From Paenibacillus glycanilyticus (GTDB lineage Bacteria > Bacillota > Bacilli > Paenibacillales > Paenibacillaceae), in the NCBI RefSeq assembly GCF_023715145.1, contig NZ_JAMBNP010000004.1, positions 62,001 to 126,000 on the forward strand: a stretch of DNA of 64,000 bases, in the 5' to 3' direction. Positions 25,778 to 33,887 of this stretch are shown one piece after another; position 1 is the first letter of the stretch, and each line of letters starts with the position of its first letter. Under the pieces are notes generated by a model. The model saw only the letters and a list, made by a program, of their open reading frames with translations. It did not search any database and was not told the DNA's origin. Both the position numbers and the translations under genes were made by a program.

Positions 25778-26518
25778 ATGAGCGAAGGCATTGAAAACAA
25801 GGTCGTGCTGATCACGGGGGGCGGCACCGGACTTGGAGCGGAAACCGCTCGACTCCTCGCATCCAAAGGAGCGATTGTGGCGGTGGCCGCGCGCCGGAAG
25901 GACAAGCTCGACGAGGTGGTTGCGCAGATTAAGGAGGCTGGCGGCAAGGCCGGCGCCTATCCGCTTGATGTGGTCGACAAGGTGCAGTTCAAGTCTGTCG
26001 TCGATTCGGTCATTGCCGATTTCGGCAAATTGGACGTGCTCGTAAATAACGCGGGACTTATGCCAATCCGTCCGATGGCCGAGGTGAATACCGACGAGTG
26101 GGACGCGATGATCGACATCAACATCAAGGGGGTTCTGTATGGCATAGCCGCGGTACTTCCTATATTCCTTGCTCAAAGCAGCGGTCACATCATCAACATC
26201 AGCTCAGTTGCCGGGGTCAAGGTCTTCTCGCCTGGCGGTACGGTCTATTCGGGTACGAAATTCGCGGTGCGCGCGATTTCCGAAGGCTTGCGTCATGAAG
26301 TCGGAGACAAGGTTCGGGTAAGCTCTATCGAGCCCGGAGCCGTGGAAAGCGATCTCAAGTACAGCACCACGGGAACAGCGCAGTCCACGGTGATGGAGTT
26401 CTACAAATCGGCCATTCCGGCCAGCGCGGTGGCGCGGTCCATCGCCTTTGTCATCGAACAGCCGGTTGAGGTCGATATTAACGAGATTGTTCTGCGTCCT
26501 ACCGTGCAGGAGTTCTGA
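25778..26518 (+). CDS. Short-chain dehydrogenase/reductase
   Basis: A 246-residue classical SDR: cofactor loop TGGGTGLG (residues 14-21), NNAG near 90, catalytic serine in INISSVAGVK and YxxxK as YSGTKFAV. The basic residue after the second strand (ARRKDK) suggests NADP(H). It resembles the YdfG/clavaldehyde-dehydrogenase-like group of broad specificity. GAGGAG lies upstream of the ATG. It is monocistronic and convergent with the sugar-acid operon, sharing its terminator, and need not be part of that pathway. Confidence 0.88.
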   Translation: MSEGIENKVVLITGGGTGLGAETARLLASKGAIVAVAARRKDKLDEVVAQIKEAGGKAGAYPLDVVDKVQFKSVVDSVIADFGKLDVLVNNAGLMPIRPMAEVNTDEWDAMIDINIKGVLYGIAAVLPIFLAQSSGHIINISSVAGVKVFSPGGTVYSGTKFAVRAISEGLRHEVGDKVRVSSIEPGAVESDLKYSTTGTAQSTVMEFYKSAIPASAVARSIAFVIEQPVEVDINEIVLRPTVQEF

Positions 26519-26548
26519 TCTTTCTCTAGCAAGAAAATAGGCAAGACA

Positions 26549-26591
26549 AAAAGGGAACGCAGCCGATCGTGCATCGGCTGCGTTCCCTTTT
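26549..26591. terminator. Bidirectional terminator
   Basis: Perfect 19-base-pair stem (26549-26567 with 26573-26591) beginning AAAAGGG, loop of five bases. Serves the SDR gene and the sugar-acid operon; its right arm touches the last base of the hydrolase stop codon. Confidence 0.92.
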
Positions 26592-27490
26592 CATTCGTTC
26601 ACAAGACGGTTTGTTATGCTGCCAAGCTTCTCGATGGTGATTGTGACGATATCCCCGTCCTTCAGATAGACCTGCTTCTCGGGCGGGTAACCAAGCACGA
26701 CCCCTTCCGGCGTTCCGGTAAGGATGATATCGCCCGGCAAGAGCGTCATATGCTGAGACACATAGCTGACGATCTCCTTGCAATTGAAGACCATATCGGA
26801 CGTGTTGGAGTTTTGGCGAAGCTCCCCATTTACGGTCGTTTGGATCGCAAGGTTGTTTGGGTCGCCTACTTCATCCGCCGTGACCAAGTAAGGACCAAGC
26901 GGCGAGAAGCCGTCGCATGATTTGCCGAGCAGCCATTGCGGGGTCCTCATCTGCAGGTCGCGCGCGGAAATATCGTTGACGCAGCAATAACCAAATACGT
27001 GGTTCAGTGCGTTGTCTTCGGAAAGATACTTGGCTTCCTTACCAATAACGATGACAAGCTCTGCCTCGTAATCCACTTTGCTCGACACGCGCGGTAGCGG
27101 GACATCCTGTCCGTGACCCGTCAGCGTGTTGTTGAATTTATTGAACAAAATCGGGTATTCCGGAATCGGCGCGTTTGTCTCCTCGGCATGCCGTCTGTAG
27201 TTGAGCCCAATGCAGATGATCTTTTGCGGATTTGTGACGCAAGGACCGAAGTCGAGTGATTTTTCGTCCAACCAATAAGAGCTCGGGTGATCGGCGGAAG
27301 CTGCTTTTTCCGCAAGTGCGCCTAAAGCTTCGACAGCCGGCCATCCTTCTGCGATGACGTTATGAACATCAGTTGGCACCTCGCCAACCAGACCGAGCTC
27401 CCGCGCGGAGGCTGCGACGTCCAGCACGCCGTGATCCGTTTTGATTCCGAGTTTATTTTCGCCGTTCTTTATAAATGTAATAAGTTTCAT
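26591..27490 (-). CDS. Fumarylacetoacetate hydrolase family protein
   Basis: Last gene of the sugar-acid operon: about 299 residues, soluble. The C-terminal FAH domain has the metal ligands in DYEAELVIVIGKEAK (ExE) and the NDISARDLQ segment; GYCCVNDIS and LTGTPEGVVLG are typical. In the non-phosphorylating L-fucose/L-rhamnose route, a protein of this family cleaves 2,4-diketo-3-deoxy sugar acids to pyruvate and a short acid. That role is inferred from neighbours. AGGAGGT precedes two adjacent ATG codons; 27490 gives better spacing than 27493. Confidence 0.88.
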   Translation of the reverse strand: MKLITFIKNGENKLGIKTDHGVLDVAASARELGLVGEVPTDVHNVIAEGWPAVEALGALAEKAASADHPSSYWLDEKSLDFGPCVTNPQKIICIGLNYRRHAEETNAPIPEYPILFNKFNNTLTGHGQDVPLPRVSSKVDYEAELVIVIGKEAKYLSEDNALNHVFGYCCVNDISARDLQMRTPQWLLGKSCDGFSPLGPYLVTADEVGDPNNLAIQTTVNGELRQNSNTSDMVFNCKEIVSYVSQHMTLLPGDIILTGTPEGVVLGYPPEKQVYLKDGDIVTITIEKLGSITNRLVNE

Positions 27491-27499
27491 CATTACCTC

Positions 27500-28273
27500 C
27501 TAGGCGTTTTTACCGAACACGACACCGCCGTCGATATATAACGGGGAGCCCATCATGAATTTAGATTCATCCGACGCAAGGAATATGGCCGCTTGCGCCA
27601 CGTCCTCCGGCCTGCCCAAATCTCCGCTCAGTTGACGTTTGCGCAATGATTCGTAAGCTTGATTCGGATCGTCATAGGATTTCGCAAGAAAATCTTCCAC
27701 AAACGGCGTCAGTATCGTTCCAGGCAGCAAAGCGTTCACGCGAATATTATAAGGTGCGTAATCGACCTGCATCGATTTCGTTAGGGCCAGCACGGCGCCC
27801 TTGGATGCCGAATAAGAAGCGCGGCGCGCAAGCCCGATCTCCGCGATGCAGGAAGACATGTTGATGATGTTCCCGGACTTGCGCTCCATCATGCCGGGAA
27901 GAACGTATTTGCTCATCAGAAAAACGCCGCGTACATTAACCTCGATCACCCGGTCCCATTGCTCCGGGTCCGTCTCATGGATAGCGCCGACACCGCTTAT
28001 GCCCGCATTATTAAATAGCACGTCGATATAGCCGTACTTTTCATGCGATTGTCTTACAAGCTCTTGCACGGAAAGAGGATCGGCGACGTTCGCCTGAATG
28101 AACGCCGCCTTGCCGCCTTTGTCGCGGATCTGCTGTGCGGTATCTTCTCCCTTAACGGCATCAAGGTCGTTTACGATGACCGAGGCGCCTTCCTCGCCGA
28201 AGCGCAGCGCGGTGCTTCGGCCAATCCCCGATCCCGATCCCGTAATCAATGTTACCTTATCGATTAACCTCAT
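27500..28273 (-). CDS. SDR family dehydrogenase (putative 2-keto-3-deoxy sugar acid dehydrogenase)
   Basis: A 257-residue classical SDR: TGSGSGIGRS cofactor loop (11-20), NNAG near 88, catalytic serine in NMSSCIAEIG, YSASKGAV. An aspartate after the second strand (VIVNDLDAVK) suggests NAD. The start overlaps the stop of the upstream lactonase gene (ATGA at 28273-28270), and GGAGG precedes it. In the inferred pathway it could oxidise 2-keto-3-deoxy-L-fuconate-type acids before FAH cleavage; the other SDR in the operon is the better candidate for the first step. Assignments could be swapped. Confidence 0.85.
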   Translation of the reverse strand: MRLIDKVTLITGSGSGIGRSTALRFGEEGASVIVNDLDAVKGEDTAQQIRDKGGKAAFIQANVADPLSVQELVRQSHEKYGYIDVLFNNAGISGVGAIHETDPEQWDRVIEVNVRGVFLMSKYVLPGMMERKSGNIINMSSCIAEIGLARRASYSASKGAVLALTKSMQVDYAPYNIRVNALLPGTILTPFVEDFLAKSYDDPNQAYESLRKRQLSGDLGRPEDVAQAAIFLASDESKFMMGSPLYIDGGVVFGKNA

Positions 28274-28680
28274 GTGATGCCTCCAATTTTATTATTGAGC
28301 TTATAGAACCGGATCGCATTGCCGCCAAAGAGGTCGTCACGCTCCGCATCCGTCAAGTTCGGCAAAGCCTTGTTCACGATATCCACGACTTGCGAATAAG
28401 AAGCAGCCAGTAAACAAACGGGCCAGTCGCTGCCGAATAGGAGACGACGGGTTCCAAATGTTTGCGCGACGCAATGAATATAGTCCTCGAAATCGCCGTG
28501 TTCTTCCTCAGTTGCTGCTGCTTGAACGACGATTGTCTTATCAATCCCGTTTTCTTGCAAAATCGGTTCCAAATCGACAGGCAAATAATCTTGATAAAGG
28601 ATCGAAAGCTCAGGCGTCAGCCACCCGTAGTCGCCACGGGAAAGCAGCCAATAGTGTTGATGCGCATCAATTCTCGGCAT
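28270..28680 (-). CDS. Amidohydrolase-2 family lactonase with large internal deletion
   Basis: Only about 136 residues, while L-fuconolactonase/L-rhamnonolactonase-type amidohydrolases (COG3618) are about 280. The N-terminus is intact (IDAHQHYWLLSRGDYGWLT, metal-binding HxH, then IVVQAAATEEE). The C-terminal third is intact too (FGTRRLLFGSDWPVCLLAAS with the catalytic aspartate, then GGNAIRFYKL). Between ATEEE and HGDFEDYIHCVAQ the central barrel of about 140 residues is missing, in frame. The product probably cannot fold as an active barrel. It sits in its expected operon position and overlaps the next gene by 4 bases. Confidence 0.75.
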   Translation of the reverse strand: MPRIDAHQHYWLLSRGDYGWLTPELSILYQDYLPVDLEPILQENGIDKTIVVQAAATEEEHGDFEDYIHCVAQTFGTRRLLFGSDWPVCLLAASYSQVVDIVNKALPNLTDAERDDLFGGNAIRFYKLNNKIGGIT

Positions 28681-28703
28681 CACCGGATCGTCCCCTCCCC
28701 GAT

Positions 28704-29801
28704 TTATCGAATGCGATAATTATCAAAGGATTGCGGTAATATCGTGGTCGAAGCCCCTGGCATTTCCGGAAGAACGTAATGCCCGTTCTTCACCGTTGCC
28801 GGCTCTTCGAAAATATGCCGAATCCATGGAATGTACTCGAGCATGATGGCGTTTGGCGTCGATGCGACGAGATGTTGATGGATTTGGCCCATATCGCCTA
28901 CGTGAGGGCAAATCGGCACATCGTAGGATGCCGCCAAACCAGCCACTTGAAGCCATTCGGTAATGCCGGCAACGCGAGTTACGTCAACTTGGCAATACTC
29001 GACCGCGCCACTCTGAATATAATCTCGGAATGCGTATTTGTTATACACGTGTTCGCCTAAAGCAATCGGTACGTTTAGTTCGTCCGCAAGCTTTTTATGT
29101 CCCATAATATCATCCGGGTTAAGCGGTTCCTCCAGCCAGAATAGATCAAATTCCTCCAGCTTTTTGCCCCACGTCATGGCCGTGTTGATGTTCCACTGCT
29201 GATTGACGTCGATCATGAAGATAACTTCGTCGCCGATTGCTTTGCGCACTGCCTTGCAGCGATCATAATCTTCGCGGGGATCAGGCTTGCCGACTTTGAT
29301 TTTAACGCCCGTAAATCCCGATTCGACGATCTCCGTTACGTCTTGCAGCAAACGTTCCTTTGACCAGTTGAGCCAGCCGCCGTTCGTATTGTAGGCTTTG
29401 ATAGGTTTGGATTTTGCTCCGCCGAGGTACTGCCACAGCGGTTTGTTCGAGGCCTTCGCCATGATATCCCACAGCGCGATATCCACCGCTGCCAGAGCCA
29501 TATGGGTAACGCCGGAACGGCCGATCCAATGCATTTTTCCGAATCTCATGTCGTTCCACAACTCTTTCACCATGAACGGATCTTTGCCCACGAGAAGCGG
29601 AGCGTAGTATTTGTCGATCGTATCCACGATCATATCGTCGCCATGCGCGCAAGTGCCGGTGTAACCGTAGCCAATAAATCCTTCATCCGTATAGATGCGA
29701 ACGCCCGCTAATCCCCAGTGCGTGGCTGCGTTAATGGCATCGGTAATCGGGGGTGTGATCGGGACGTGCAGAACAAAGCTTTCTACTTTTGTGATTTTCA
29801 T
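28704..29801 (-). CDS. Enolase-superfamily sugar acid dehydratase (mandelate racemase subgroup)
   Basis: A 365-residue enzyme with an alpha/beta capping domain and a C-terminal barrel. Catalytic pattern of the mandelate racemase subgroup: K167-x-K169 (VKIKVG), metal ligands D198 (MIDVNQQW), E224 (WLEEPL) and E250 (GEHVYN), and the His-Asp dyad D273 (QVDVTR) and H300 (CPHVGDMG). Members dehydrate acid sugars such as fuconate, rhamnonate or galactonate. Neighbours favour a deoxy-sugar acid. GGGAG precedes the ATG. It lies 23 bases upstream of the lactonase gene. Confidence 0.9.
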   Translation of the reverse strand: MKITKVESFVLHVPITPPITDAINAATHWGLAGVRIYTDEGFIGYGYTGTCAHGDDMIVDTIDKYYAPLLVGKDPFMVKELWNDMRFGKMHWIGRSGVTHMALAAVDIALWDIMAKASNKPLWQYLGGAKSKPIKAYNTNGGWLNWSKERLLQDVTEIVESGFTGVKIKVGKPDPREDYDRCKAVRKAIGDEVIFMIDVNQQWNINTAMTWGKKLEEFDLFWLEEPLNPDDIMGHKKLADELNVPIALGEHVYNKYAFRDYIQSGAVEYCQVDVTRVAGITEWLQVAGLAASYDVPICPHVGDMGQIHQHLVASTPNAIMLEYIPWIRHIFEEPATVKNGHYVLPEMPGASTTILPQSFDNYRIR

Positions 29802-29836
29802 CTTCTTGGCTCCCTCATATGCAAGATGGTCATCTA

Positions 29837-30589
29837 TTAATACCCAAGCGAAGCGCCCCCGTCGACGGGAAGCGCAACGCCCGTCACGAAACCGGATGAA
29901 TCACTGGCCAAAAAAAGAGCTGTCTGCGCCACTTCGTCCGATGTTGCAGGTCGGCCTAGCGGATGCATCGCGTTCAAATCCTGAACGGTTTGAACCGGAT
30001 CATCCTGTTGGCTAATCCATTGCTCGAGCAATGGCGTTGTTACACCAGCGGGACAGATGCAGTTAACGCGTACGCCGTATGGGGCGTAATCCAGTGCCAA
30101 CGCTTTAGTCAAAGCGTTCATTCCGCCTTTGGTTGCGGCATAGACCGGATTCATTTTTTGTCCAATCAGCCCATTCAGCGACGACATATTGACGATGGAT
30201 CCCCTCGTTTTTTTGAGCTCCGCGATCGAATGCTTAATCATCAGAAATACGCTCTTCAAATTCACGTTGAAGATCCGATCCCATTCTTCCTCTTCAAATT
30301 CTTCCAGATATTTCGGCATGATCGTTGCCGCGTTGTTAACCACGACATCGATCCGTCCGAATCGTCGCACCGCCTCTTCCATGAGCTGCCGAACATCTTC
30401 TTCCTTGGACACGTCGGTTTGAACGGCAATGGCGCTTCCGCCTAATTGTTCGGTTAGCCGGGCTGCATCACTCACATTCCGGTTAGCAATAACCACGTTA
30501 GCTCCTTCTGCGGCAAATAACCGTACAATGGCCTCCCCGATGCCGGAAGAACCTCCGGTGACAATAGCCGTTTTACCTAATAACTTCAT
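29837..30589 (-). CDS. SDR family dehydrogenase (putative sugar 1-dehydrogenase)
   Basis: First structural gene of the operon: about 250 residues, classical SDR with GGSSGIGEA cofactor loop, NNAA near 88, NMSSLNGLIG serine region and YAATKGGM. The substrate loop (TTPLLEQWISQQDDP) resembles L-fucose/L-rhamnose-type 1-dehydrogenases, so oxidation of the free sugar to a lactone is proposed. Start at 30589 follows GGGGG with seven bases; ATG at 30595 is too close to that site. A GntR operator-like site lies directly upstream. Confidence 0.85.
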   Translation of the reverse strand: MKLLGKTAIVTGGSSGIGEAIVRLFAAEGANVVIANRNVSDAARLTEQLGGSAIAVQTDVSKEEDVRQLMEEAVRRFGRIDVVVNNAATIMPKYLEEFEEEEWDRIFNVNLKSVFLMIKHSIAELKKTRGSIVNMSSLNGLIGQKMNPVYAATKGGMNALTKALALDYAPYGVRVNCICPAGVTTPLLEQWISQQDDPVQTVQDLNAMHPLGRPATSDEVAQTALFLASDSSGFVTGVALPVDGGASLGY

Positions 30590-30606
30590 CTTCATGCCCC
30601 CTTTTC

Positions 30607-30626
30607 ATATATCGTACATGATTTAT
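30607..30626. promoter_or_regulatory. GntR operator candidate upstream of the sugar-acid operon
   Basis: ATATATCGTACATGATTTAT matches the site at 31325-31344 in 19 of 20 bases. The core ATCGT-AC-ATGAT is a near palindrome of the kind bound by FCD-type GntR regulators. Confidence 0.75.
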
Positions 30627-30636
30627 GATAAAAAAC

Positions 30637-31302
30637 TTATACAAAGAACGCGCGCGTCCGTTTGTACGAGTTTTCCAGATGTTGCTTCAATGCTTGCTCC
30701 GCAGACTGCTCATCCCTGGCTACCAAGAACTGAACGATCCGCATATGTTCTTCCCATTCAACCTGAATCAACTGCGGCTTCAAATCCTTCTGGTACAAAG
30801 CCAAGTATCTTTGAATTTTCTCGATATACGTCTCGATTAAATTTCTCAACGAATGGTTGCCGCAATGATTCAGAATCAATCCGTGCAAACCCTGGTTCAT
30901 CTCGGCTATAACCTGGATGCGTTGCTCACCGGACTCCATATCGGAGCGCGGGTATTCCTCCATCGCCTTCTTCAATTGTTCGAGCTCGGATGCTGGAATC
31001 AAGCGAGCAGCTTTGCGGATGGAGAGGCACTCCAGCTCCATTCGGATTTCAAACATTTCATCCAGCTCTTGCAGCGACATTTTTGCCACGAACATGCCTT
31101 TGAAGGGCACCGTATCCACCAAGCCTTCGGCCGCCAATCGAGAGAGCGCTTCGCGAATCGGAATATTGCTGACCTCGAGATCGCGTGCCAATTGATCGAT
31201 ATTGACCTTCTCGCCTGGCGCGATATCGTGGTTCAAAATATGGCCCTTCAGGAGCGCGTAGATTTCTTCCGTTAATACGTAACGATTCAAGCTTTTTTTC
31301 AT
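30637..31302 (-). CDS. GntR family regulator (FCD domain)
   Basis: About 221 residues. N-terminal winged HTH (NIDQLARDLEVSNIPIREAL, LSRLAAEGLVDTVPFKGMFV) and an all-helical C-terminal FCD ligand domain (MFEIRMELECLSIRKAARLI, HGLILNHCGN). FCD proteins typically sense organic acids such as pathway intermediates. Near-identical 20-base palindromes lie upstream of this gene and of the SDR gene that follows, so it probably represses itself and the catabolic operon. Start at 31302 is preferred; an upstream ATG at 31326 lacks a ribosome site and overlaps the operator. Confidence 0.9.
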   Translation of the reverse strand: MKKSLNRYVLTEEIYALLKGHILNHDIAPGEKVNIDQLARDLEVSNIPIREALSRLAAEGLVDTVPFKGMFVAKMSLQELDEMFEIRMELECLSIRKAARLIPASELEQLKKAMEEYPRSDMESGEQRIQVIAEMNQGLHGLILNHCGNHSLRNLIETYIEKIQRYLALYQKDLKPQLIQVEWEEHMRIVQFLVARDEQSAEQALKQHLENSYKRTRAFFV

Positions 31303-31324
31303 CACATCATCGCCTTGTTCATTC

Positions 31325-31344
31325 ATATATCGTACACGATTTAT
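31325..31344. promoter_or_regulatory. GntR operator candidate upstream of the regulator gene
   Basis: ATATATCGTACACGATTTAT contains the perfect half-sites ATCGT and ACGAT around AC. It is nearly identical to the site at 30607-30626. Confidence 0.75.
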
Positions 31345-31400
31345 ACTAGCGATAATTTCCTTTTATTGCAACCGTTTTCTTTGAGATAGACACGAGTCAA

Positions 31401-31432
31401 AGAAAAAAACAGCTGAAGGTTTTTCGGCTGTT
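31401..31432 (-). terminator. Terminator of the gerC-like gene
   Basis: Minus-strand hairpin with AAACAGC / GCTGTTT arms, followed by TTTTTTTC. Confidence 0.8.
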
Positions 31433-31444
31433 TCAAATTAAGAT

Positions 31445-32620
31445 CTATTGATCTTTTCTCCCCAGACTCTCTCTAATCATGCCCAGTCGGAACAAGTTCG
31501 CATCTCCCGTTACTTCAAATTTTATTTTGGGAAACAGAGCGTCCCACTCTTTTCGGTATTTTGTGTTCCAAATATGCGGATAAGCACGATACGCTTGCAA
31601 TCCAAATCCGATGGCATCGCTATTGTTTTGCTGCATTTTATTTATAGCAAGATTAATATTATCAGCCATTTGCTGCGCAATGATCTGCTCTATCTGTTTT
31701 CGTTGCTCCGAATAGTCGTAATTTCTTTCCAGATTAAGATCTTCATCCATACTCACCTTCACCATGAAGTGAATGCGGTAGGACAATTCATCATTCTTCA
31801 TAATCGGTTTAATGCTTGTTTTCACTTGATTGATCGTTACGGTTGAATACTTCCCATCTAGCTTAATCGTCTCGTCATAATTGCGAATGTACTGATTCAG
31901 AAGCCGAAAGCCAACTGCCGTTTTCCCTTCTAGCTTCCCGGTCATTCTCCCATTATGAAAAAGGGCAAAACTTTCACTGCGAATATCTTCCGATTCCTGG
32001 CCCTTGATTGCGGTTTTTACCTTCTGTACATACGGGAAATAGGCATCCTCGCCTACTGTAATGAGCTTACCGATAATTTCCATTAGATTGATATCCGCAC
32101 TTGTCTCCGATTGTAATTCTTCCCTCAAAGATTCTGCGGAAAAACGTTCAAGGCGTATATCGGCGTTCAGCAAATCATGGGCTTTACCTTCGGAAATAGC
32201 TATAAAAGTGGACAATCTCTTCTCTGGCGTACGGGTGATTGCATCTAATATGGTTTCAATGCCTTCCGTTCTTGCCAGTTCCTCGCCAATGATGATTACG
32301 CGTCGATGCCCAAAAAACAGATGCCTGGGGAGACGATTTTGAAGTTTCGAAACGGCTTCGCTAACGGTTTTGCCTAACTCCGTTTTTACGGTGAATGGTT
32401 TCTGTCCACCGGATCCGCCGCCACCACCCATACTCCCCATATTGCCCGTAAGAGGTATAAGCACGCTGATACGAATATTGTCCCCTTCTTTGTCCGCTCC
32501 GCCGGCTAACACAAACGCAACGTCATTAATTTCGCGGCGATCCCAGCAGCCGGTCAGCAGGAGGAGCAGCCCCAAACAAATACTAACAGACAACGCATGG
32601 TTTAAATGGTTTATCTTCAT
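31445..32620 (-). CDS. Ger(x)C family spore germination lipoprotein
   Basis: About 391 residues. Lipoprotein signal with lipobox LLTGC followed by WDRREIND, the hallmark of GerAC/GerBC-type C subunits of germinant receptors (C25 would be lipidated). Later segments (GKTVSEAVSKLQNRLPRHLF, GHRRVIIIGEELA) also match. These proteins sit on the spore inner membrane with A and B subunits, but no gerA or gerB gene is adjacent. AAGGAGG lies 16 bases from the ATG and directly against a TTG at 32635, so the start is uncertain. Confidence 0.9.
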   Translation of the reverse strand: MKINHLNHALSVSICLGLLLLLTGCWDRREINDVAFVLAGGADKEGDNIRISVLIPLTGNMGSMGGGGGSGGQKPFTVKTELGKTVSEAVSKLQNRLPRHLFFGHRRVIIIGEELARTEGIETILDAITRTPEKRLSTFIAISEGKAHDLLNADIRLERFSAESLREELQSETSADINLMEIIGKLITVGEDAYFPYVQKVKTAIKGQESEDIRSESFALFHNGRMTGKLEGKTAVGFRLLNQYIRNYDETIKLDGKYSTVTINQVKTSIKPIMKNDELSYRIHFMVKVSMDEDLNLERNYDYSEQRKQIEQIIAQQMADNINLAINKMQQNNSDAIGFGLQAYRAYPHIWNTKYRKEWDALFPKIKFEVTGDANLFRLGMIRESLGRKDQ

Positions 32621-32740
32621 AGCTGTATTGGACAATCCTCCTTGCCAGATTCAGAAATAACGTAAATTGGAGAACTCTCATCTACGGAAAATCCACGAGC
32701 TGTGTTTTCTCTTTTTTGAGGTATTATTACCCAGTTCGCG

Positions 32741-33772
32741 TTATTTATGTATGCTTAGTTCCTTCCTCTCGCGCTGACGGTATTCTCCGGGAGTCGAATT
32801 AGTCCATTTGCGGAAAGCCGTTTGAAACGCGCTAGGCTCGGAGAAATGCAGCAAATAGGCAATCTCTCCGATGGTATACTCCGGCTGTGCCAAATAACGG
32901 ATTGCGAGCTCCTTGCGAACCTCATTGGCCAATCGGTTGTACGAAGTATTCTCCGCTTTCAGCCGTGATTGCAAAGTTCTGGGGCTCATCAAGAACGCCT
33001 TGGCCGCTTCCTGGAGATTCGGAAAATGAGTCGGCATGCATTCGATAATCCACTTGTTAAGATCGCTCGTCAGCTCGGAGTGATTGGAGGAAAGCTTTGC
33101 TCTAACCTCCTCGGCCATGGCTTGAAAGACATCCAATAACCGCGTATCCGAGCCGGCAATCGAATAGTCAAGCATCTCTTTACTGAATTGCAGCGAATTG
33201 GCCTGTTGATGGAATTTCGGCATGATCCCGAATACAGCCTCATACTCTTCAGTCTGCGAAGGCGGAGCGTGCATGAATCGAACCTCTCTAAGAGGGAGAG
33301 CTCGACAGCTTAACGCAAGCAGAGCCTGATAGATGGAGGCCATCGTCCCCTCTATGAAGTGCCGGCTCGGAGCTCCCGGCGAGTTGCCGAGAAACAAGGA
33401 TATGACAACATCCGTGCCGTGAACCTCGATGCCAACGTTTAAGCCGCTGCAATCGATGAAGTTATATTTCTGATAGGCCGATAACGCTTTTCCCAATGTC
33501 TTGGAATGCAGCATGACGTAGCCAAGAACCCCTAGATCGGAAAGGCTCATCCGCTGGCCCTGATGCAGCCCGAACATGTCGTCACCCGTATACCGGGCAG
33601 CTGCCATGATAATTCTATCAAAATCGCCTTGGACGATTCGAGCATCCGGGCTTCGGAACAAGCCGGGATCCACCCCCGCGAAAGTACAAAAGGAATCCCA
33701 ATCGTACCCGCCAAGCGCCATCGATTTCATTATTGGAAATACGAGAGACGCGGATACGTCGTCCCTATTCAT
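32741..33772 (-). CDS. AraC family regulator with Arabinose_bd-type N-terminal domain
   Basis: About 343 residues. The N-terminal 220 residues fit the domain of OruR/ArgR/Mmr-like AraC proteins (FCTFAGVDPGLFRSPDARI, LGVLGYVMLHSKTLGKAL). The C-terminal HTH pair is present (FLMSPRTLQSRLKAENTSYN, YTIGEIAYLLHFSEPSAFQT). Start at 33772 is supported by GGAAGGAAG upstream; the frame to 33826 lacks a ribosome site. It is divergent from the quinone-reductase-like gene 115 bases away and may control it. Confidence 0.88.
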   Translation of the reverse strand: MNRDDVSASLVFPIMKSMALGGYDWDSFCTFAGVDPGLFRSPDARIVQGDFDRIIMAAARYTGDDMFGLHQGQRMSLSDLGVLGYVMLHSKTLGKALSAYQKYNFIDCSGLNVGIEVHGTDVVISLFLGNSPGAPSRHFIEGTMASIYQALLALSCRALPLREVRFMHAPPSQTEEYEAVFGIMPKFHQQANSLQFSKEMLDYSIAGSDTRLLDVFQAMAEEVRAKLSSNHSELTSDLNKWIIECMPTHFPNLQEAAKAFLMSPRTLQSRLKAENTSYNRLANEVRKELAIRYLAQPEYTIGEIAYLLHFSEPSAFQTAFRKWTNSTPGEYRQRERKELSIHK

Positions 33773-33887
33773 ACATACTCTTCCTTCCGTTGCGCGAATG
33801 ATCAACTCGTTTGCGTTTTTTATCATTTTTTGTAATCCCCTGAGGACGTATCATTGAAATATAACAATCATACCATGGAGGTTTGAA

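Noticed and set aside
25778-26518. The rightward SDR as part of the sugar-acid operon
   Set aside because: It is on the opposite strand, lacks the GntR operator, is separated by a strong terminator and belongs to a different SDR subgroup.
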